Assembly (NCBI RefSeq): GCF_040954835.1
Contig: NC_090699.1
Location: forward strand, 16,609,817-16,673,816
DNA: 64,000 nt
Source: Lepisosteus oculatus
Taxonomy: Eukaryota; Chordata; Actinopteri; Semionotiformes; Lepisosteidae
Direction of reading: 5' to 3'
Shown here: positions 59,283-64,000 of the stretch, one piece after another
Position numbering within the stretch: position 1 is the stretch's first letter
How the letters are laid out: every line of letters starts with the position of its first letter
Program-made: the position numbers and the translations under genes
The notes under the pieces: generated by a model
What the model was told of the DNA's origin: nothing
Database searches by the model: none
Seen by the model: the letters and a program-made list of their open reading frames with translations, nothing else

Positions 59283-62200
59283 TTAATATTCACATCTGAC
59301 AGGAGGCAGCAGCACAAGGTCTTTATAATCCCAGGTCCAGAAGACAGGATAGATTTTCTCCCCTTGATTGAAGACCATGTCAGTGAAGGTGTAGATATGA
59401 GTCTTAGACTCTACTTTGTAAAAGGAGACCTTCCTCTTCTCAATATCCACACACACCCCTAACGTCTTGGGATGCACTTTGAGGTGGGAAGAACAGTATT
59501 CTAACATCCAGCACCCCTCCTGAGGAGAGAAACTGAAGTCTCCTTTCCTCTCTGCAGACTCTCTAGTGACTCCTATTCTCCAGTATTGATTCACCTCCAC
59601 CTCCCAGTAGTGTCTCCCGAAGGAGAAACCCTCCCTGCTCAGGACACAGGCCCAGGAATCAAATCTCTGGGGATTGTCAGGGAAATTGCTCCACGGTCCC
59701 TTTTGCACTCTCTTCCCATCCTCAGACAGTGTGAGAGAACAATACGCTGTGTCAGGGTCCAGAGTCAAATCAGCTGTCGGAATAAAAGTGTAAATATCAG
59801 AAGAGTCTGTTGAAAATATGAAAATTTAAGTCAAATGGTATTTGTGAAATATGTATTTGATTCTTGGGTGTACAGAATGTGTAAATGTATACACCTCATA
59901 TAAGCACATTCTGTGCACTGTATATACATGTAAATTCTATAGCTGCTATAATATATAGTGTATATACAGTATTACACTATATGATACCTGAAATCTAAGA
60001 TTTCTTCTTTTTACCTTTCAGTGAGGAATTAACCTGCACTTGTTGTATTTAGTGATGAGTTAGGGAGCCGTCTACTGGACAAGAGTGAAAACTGCAGTCT
60101 GGCCCTGAAGCTGACAAGGCAGCATCTTCCTCTCATGTTTCACACTTATTCTGCATAGAAGTGCACTGTCAGTCATACTAAATCCACAGGACAACCTGTT
60201 ACTGTGGAAATACAGACACCCTATAGATCACTTCTGGTCTGGAATGAGGACTCCGATATCACAAGTGAACACCCTACTTTAGGGTTTAATGTGAAGCTGC
60301 AAAGGAATTTTCCACATATTCCGAATGGCGGAAGAATAATCCAAATTAGAACAGAGAATATAAGAATGAATCTGAATCTGAATGGAAATTCAAAAGAGCA
60401 CCCAACTTTTTGCTATGAATTTTGCTGCTCAAATAAGTGAAATTACTTGTCACTCAGTGCCTCAAATCTTGAGAAATTCACTAGAACTTCAATTCCAGCC
60501 CGATGAACAGAAATGTGACATGGAGAAACCATATTACACCAGAAGCCCCACCACACCAATGCGCAGCACCCATTGGACCAGCTGCCCCCCCTACATGTAG
60601 ACTGCTAATACTCTCTCATCTCAGACTTCCTATTCCCAACCCAATGCTCTCAGCAGCTCCTTTTTTTCTTCAAGCTCCAGAATTCTGACCTCCCCCTGAC
60701 TTCACTCAGCACTGCAATATCTTCAGGTCTAGGGCAGCAACAGCTTGTCATCCTCCCCTTTGCGCCTTGTAGCACCATCAATTATTGAGAGTTAAATTCA
60801 ATCCAGATGCAAGTTTCAGCAATTATTAATCTGTCCTCTATTTCAATTATGTGTATTTTCCCCATGCCCAGTTAGTTTACCCCATGGTACATCACACACA
60901 CAGATCCAGATCCAGTCACAGACACTGTGTGTAGATGACGACCCCAATGCCACAGGTTCACACTCCTTCGCAGTCTGTACTGCCGTCACCACTGGCTGAC
61001 AGTCTGTCCTTTATCACACTGCTGACTTCCAGCCTGTTCTCACATGATGAGCTGTGGATGAAGCTGATCAACTTTTTAGCACATGTTGCTCAGTCGCACT
61101 TTATACAGGACTAACTGAAATAATATTGCAGATGTCAGTGACATGATTTCTTTTGTAATTACAGTTTTCAGATCAACACTGCCTGCAGAACAATAAAAAT
61201 ACAATTCTTGCTCTGTGTACTGGGAGTTGTGGCTATAGTGGGTAGCCCTGGTTTCCCTCTAGTTCTGCCACTGATAGGAACTTGCAGATTTCTTAGGGTG
61301 AATCAGGCAGTAAGATGGAGGAATATATGTGGGATCAGTGTGTCCTGACAGAGCTTTTAGATCCTGTCAATAAGAGACTAAAGGGTCTGTTTCTCTTCCA
61401 GTGCCTGAGACATTTTAACATTATGTGTCTTATTTGTCATGAGAAGAGGTGGGTGTTGTAGGTATTTTCGTGGTCAGGGGAAATTAAGTTTCTGTGTTTT
61501 CAGTTCAGACAGATTTTTCTTATTGTCTTACTCAGTGTGGCACAGTTGGTGTGTCGAAGAATGCACCAACCTAAAACATTTGACAAATAAAACAAGTTCA
61601 TCCTTCTTACTGAGCAGCATTTTACATGCAGAAGAAAGAATCAAGTCAAATCAGCCCAGGTATAGGCAAGAACTCCAAGTAGCCAAAGCAGAGCATCTCA
61701 GAGAACCACGCCCTGAGTTTGTAGCTTGCAGTTATTGTAAAGTGGGACAGGGAGGATATAAAAGCAAGGAATGAGCATAAATTGTCAATCCAATAAAAAA
61801 GACAATGAAATGATTAATTTCTATTTGACTTACCCCTTCCCCCATGAAATCTTTAAGTTTGTTTTAATGTAGTCTGACTGCATCACCCTCGATAAAGGTG
61901 AGGGACTTTGTAACACTTATTGTATTTGAACTCAGCAAAGGCAACTAAACCGGGTCCAGCCAGTATGAGGTGGGTGGACATACAGGAACTTTTCAAGAAC
62001 TATAAAATCACATGTGATATAAATACCACTGTTAATAAGGTTTGGTGAAACAACCCACTCAGCCCACTTCTAAGAGGTCACCCTGGTAAAGTTTCTTCTA
62101 AAACTACCCACACCAAACACAACCTGAGCAATAAATAATTCTAGACCTCAGACTCCTGGAGGACAGGAAGTTAGGCCTGTGAAGATAGGTCCAAGAGGAC

Positions 62201-63793
62201 TGGAAGTCAAGACCAGGGATGTCAGGAAGCAAGGAAGCCAGTATACCAAGGAGAAGAAGTAACAAAGAGCTCAACTGGAATATGTAAAGAGCTGTAAAGA
62301 ATACGTTGTCATTGTGTAAAATGGGATTTTTACACTATCGGCACCAACATAAGAGTCTCCTATTGGCCATTAGAGAGATGAAAAAAAGATTCCCAACCGA
62401 AGTCCTGATTGATTTTTAACCTTTCCCCTTGAGTTATGTCCCTTGAGTTACATACAGGAGTTTACAGAAAAGCTGACCTGTAGTACAGCTAATGTTTACA
62501 CAGACAGTCTGTGTTACAATAGTGGAGTATTTATGTCTTTATCTTAAAAAGGAGACATGTTTACCTGCAGCACTGCACAGCAACTGATATACTGGAAGAG
62601 AGAAATACAGACACTGTTAATCACAGACACACACTGGGCTCCACACAGTCAGCATTGGGGGGGTCATTCACGTTTCTTGCTGTAGAACTAGAGCATGTGC
62701 AGGTTTTCAATTTCATAAATCTAAGAGTTTCCAAAACATCAATCATGGTCATGAAATGCCAAATATGAAAAATTCCATTGGATTCTATACTTTTTGTTCA
62801 GTTTCACAGCCTACAAATATATTCTGTAATAACTAATGGCTGCCTGCTTCACCGGTGCCCTCTTGTGTTCAGGAGGATAGCTGGTCTCCTCATCCCACTA
62901 AACCACTGTTTAAACATTTGCCCAAATAAATGACTGGATTGTTACTGCTATTCTGAACATTTTCAAGTTAGTTATTGTTGAGAGGAATCATTGTTTTGAG
63001 TACATTTTGTGTTCCTTATGCAAAAGTGCAAAAGAGCACCACTTGGCCACTACGGCCAGTGGTATTCCTCTCCTTGCTATATCAATATTCCTGATGAGTA
63101 ATTAATGTCATTGTCTGAAGAAAAATATTCACTCACCAACTCGTTTCTCTTCCCCTGTAGAGAAACACAGGCAGTGTAATAAGTAACTGGCTCTGCAAAA
63201 TGCTAATTGTGTGTCTGTTCATCAACTGTTTAAGCAGATTTTCCCGTTATAGAGCTCAGAGATTTTCCCGTTATAGAGCTGAGTAAAACTATGAATTCAT
63301 AGAGAATGGTAGCTGTTTCACTGGTACCAGCTGTATCAGAAAGCATGAAGAAGATGTATTGACTGCAGTCTAGAGTGATAGATTGGATGGACTCTTCACT
63401 GCTCCCCACTGACACAATGTAAGAACTAGTCAGCAGTGAATAAGGCCCAGTACTAAGGGACAGCCTCGTCTCATTTGATCACATTGTCACTCTCACTCTG
63501 TGGCACTGATTTATGTTCTGATGAAAACTGGAGTCTACAGTTCTTCACATGGTATCTACTGCATAAACTGTCTCCCGTTCTCAAGTGTAGGATTTTCTGT
63601 GCTGCTTTTAAACATAATAATGCTATTTTACACCCATCCTAACACAGACATTCAGACACACGTATGCTGTATAACAACCACATACTGTCCATTCTTCTCC
63701 ACTGGATCGCCAGAAGCACAGATGCTGCTACAGTCACAGCTGATATTATAAAGAGAGCCACCATCCATCCAGAGGGTCCAGGGAAAAAGTCTC
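59283..63793 (-). CDS. Second butyrophilin-like gene, 3' part (TM to SPRY); 5' Ig exons outside the window
   Basis: Minus-strand exons: TM exon 63793-63686 (108 nt, the same size as at 50351; DFFPGPSGWMVALF, then a hydrophobic run, ending IQWRRMD), a tentative 18-nt exon 63154-63137, a 27-nt exon 62591-62565 ending YQLLCSAA, and the PRY-SPRY exon 59773-59283 (491 nt, 163 codons to TAA). All are flanked by usable GT/AG sites in the same phase 1 as the upstream plus-strand gene. SPRY motifs: DLTLDPDTAYCSLTLSEDGK, GFSFGRHYWEVEV, WRIGVTRESAERKG, LGVCVDIEKRKVSFYKVE. The protein is the sister of 47395-55573 in inverted orientation. More small exons may be missed between 62600 and 63680. The long intron 59774-62564 holds only AT-rich DNA and small open frames without recognised content. 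Confidence 0.8.
63233..63285. repeat. Short tandem duplication
   Basis: 'gattttcccgttatagagct' occurs twice, at about 63238-63257 and 63262-63281, 24 bases apart. Non-coding; it lies in an intron of the minus-strand butyrophilin-like gene. Confidence 0.85.
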
Positions 63794-64000
63794 CTGGAAA
63801 ACAGCACAGGAATATGATCCCAAGGGAACTAATACACAGCCCATCGCGTGTACACATGTATATTTTCTTTTAACGCAATACTTTTCTTTACCAAAACCAA
63901 GATTATTTTAAATAATTTCTCAAAATATCGCAAATGCAAGTGATCTCTAATATCCTCTAAACGTGACCCTTAAGTTTGTTTTCACAGCAGTGAAACTATT

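Overview
The window looks like nuclear DNA of a ray-finned fish. Genes are split into short exons with GT/AG introns, a complete finTRIM-type TRIM gene has the 96/234-nt exons typical of that family, and the intergenic DNA is full of fish-type SINEs, including 5S-rRNA-headed ones with ATT tails. I cannot name the species from sequence alone. All exon models below were read by hand from splice sites and phase continuity; none was tested with transcripts.

Layout. (1) 912-3451 (+): the last two exons of a trypsin-like serine protease whose 5' part lies left of the window. (2) 5097-8907 (-): a four-exon, 272-residue RBR-type E3 ligase. (3) 13251-14844 (+): a two-exon, 95-residue ubiquitin-like protein ending LPGG plus a six-residue tail. 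(4) 19057-31901 (+): a 13-exon, 392-residue USP47-like deubiquitinase with an intact Cys-His-Asp triad and a strongly basic C-terminus. (5) 34084-40764 (-): a complete six-exon, 538-residue finTRIM-like E3 (RING, two B-boxes, coiled coil, PRY-SPRY). (6) 45395-45700 (+): a SPRY pseudogene fragment. (7) 47395-55573 (+): a complete nine-exon, 488-residue butyrophilin-like receptor (signal peptide, IgV, IgC-like, TM, small heptad exons, PRY-SPRY). (8) 56180-57121 (+): degenerate copies of butyrophilin-like exons. (9) 59283-63793 (-): a second butyrophilin-like gene that runs off the right edge.

Main idea. Genes 2-4 together make a compact modifier / ligase / protease set: a ubiquitin-like protein that must be processed behind its GG, an RBR ligase with its catalytic Cys, and a small USP. 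Each has an interferon-response-type element (GAAANNGAAA) upstream: 9040-9051 on the minus strand for the RBR gene, 12813-12825 (+) for the ubiquitin-like gene, and 16577-16593 (+) for the USP. This suggests an interferon-induced, ISG15/HERC/USP18-like conjugation module built from other families, next to TRIM and butyrophilin immune genes. The physical set and the motifs are seen in the sequence; the shared pathway is inference.

Repeats. Five 5S-headed SINE copies or tails, at least eight copies of a second SINE-type family, five copies of a palindromic fold-back element, a Tc1/mariner end, an L1 fragment, an RTE/Rex3-type tail, two solo-LTR-like fossils, and two minisatellites. One minisatellite repeats a 3' splice acceptor about 30 times directly before a real exon.
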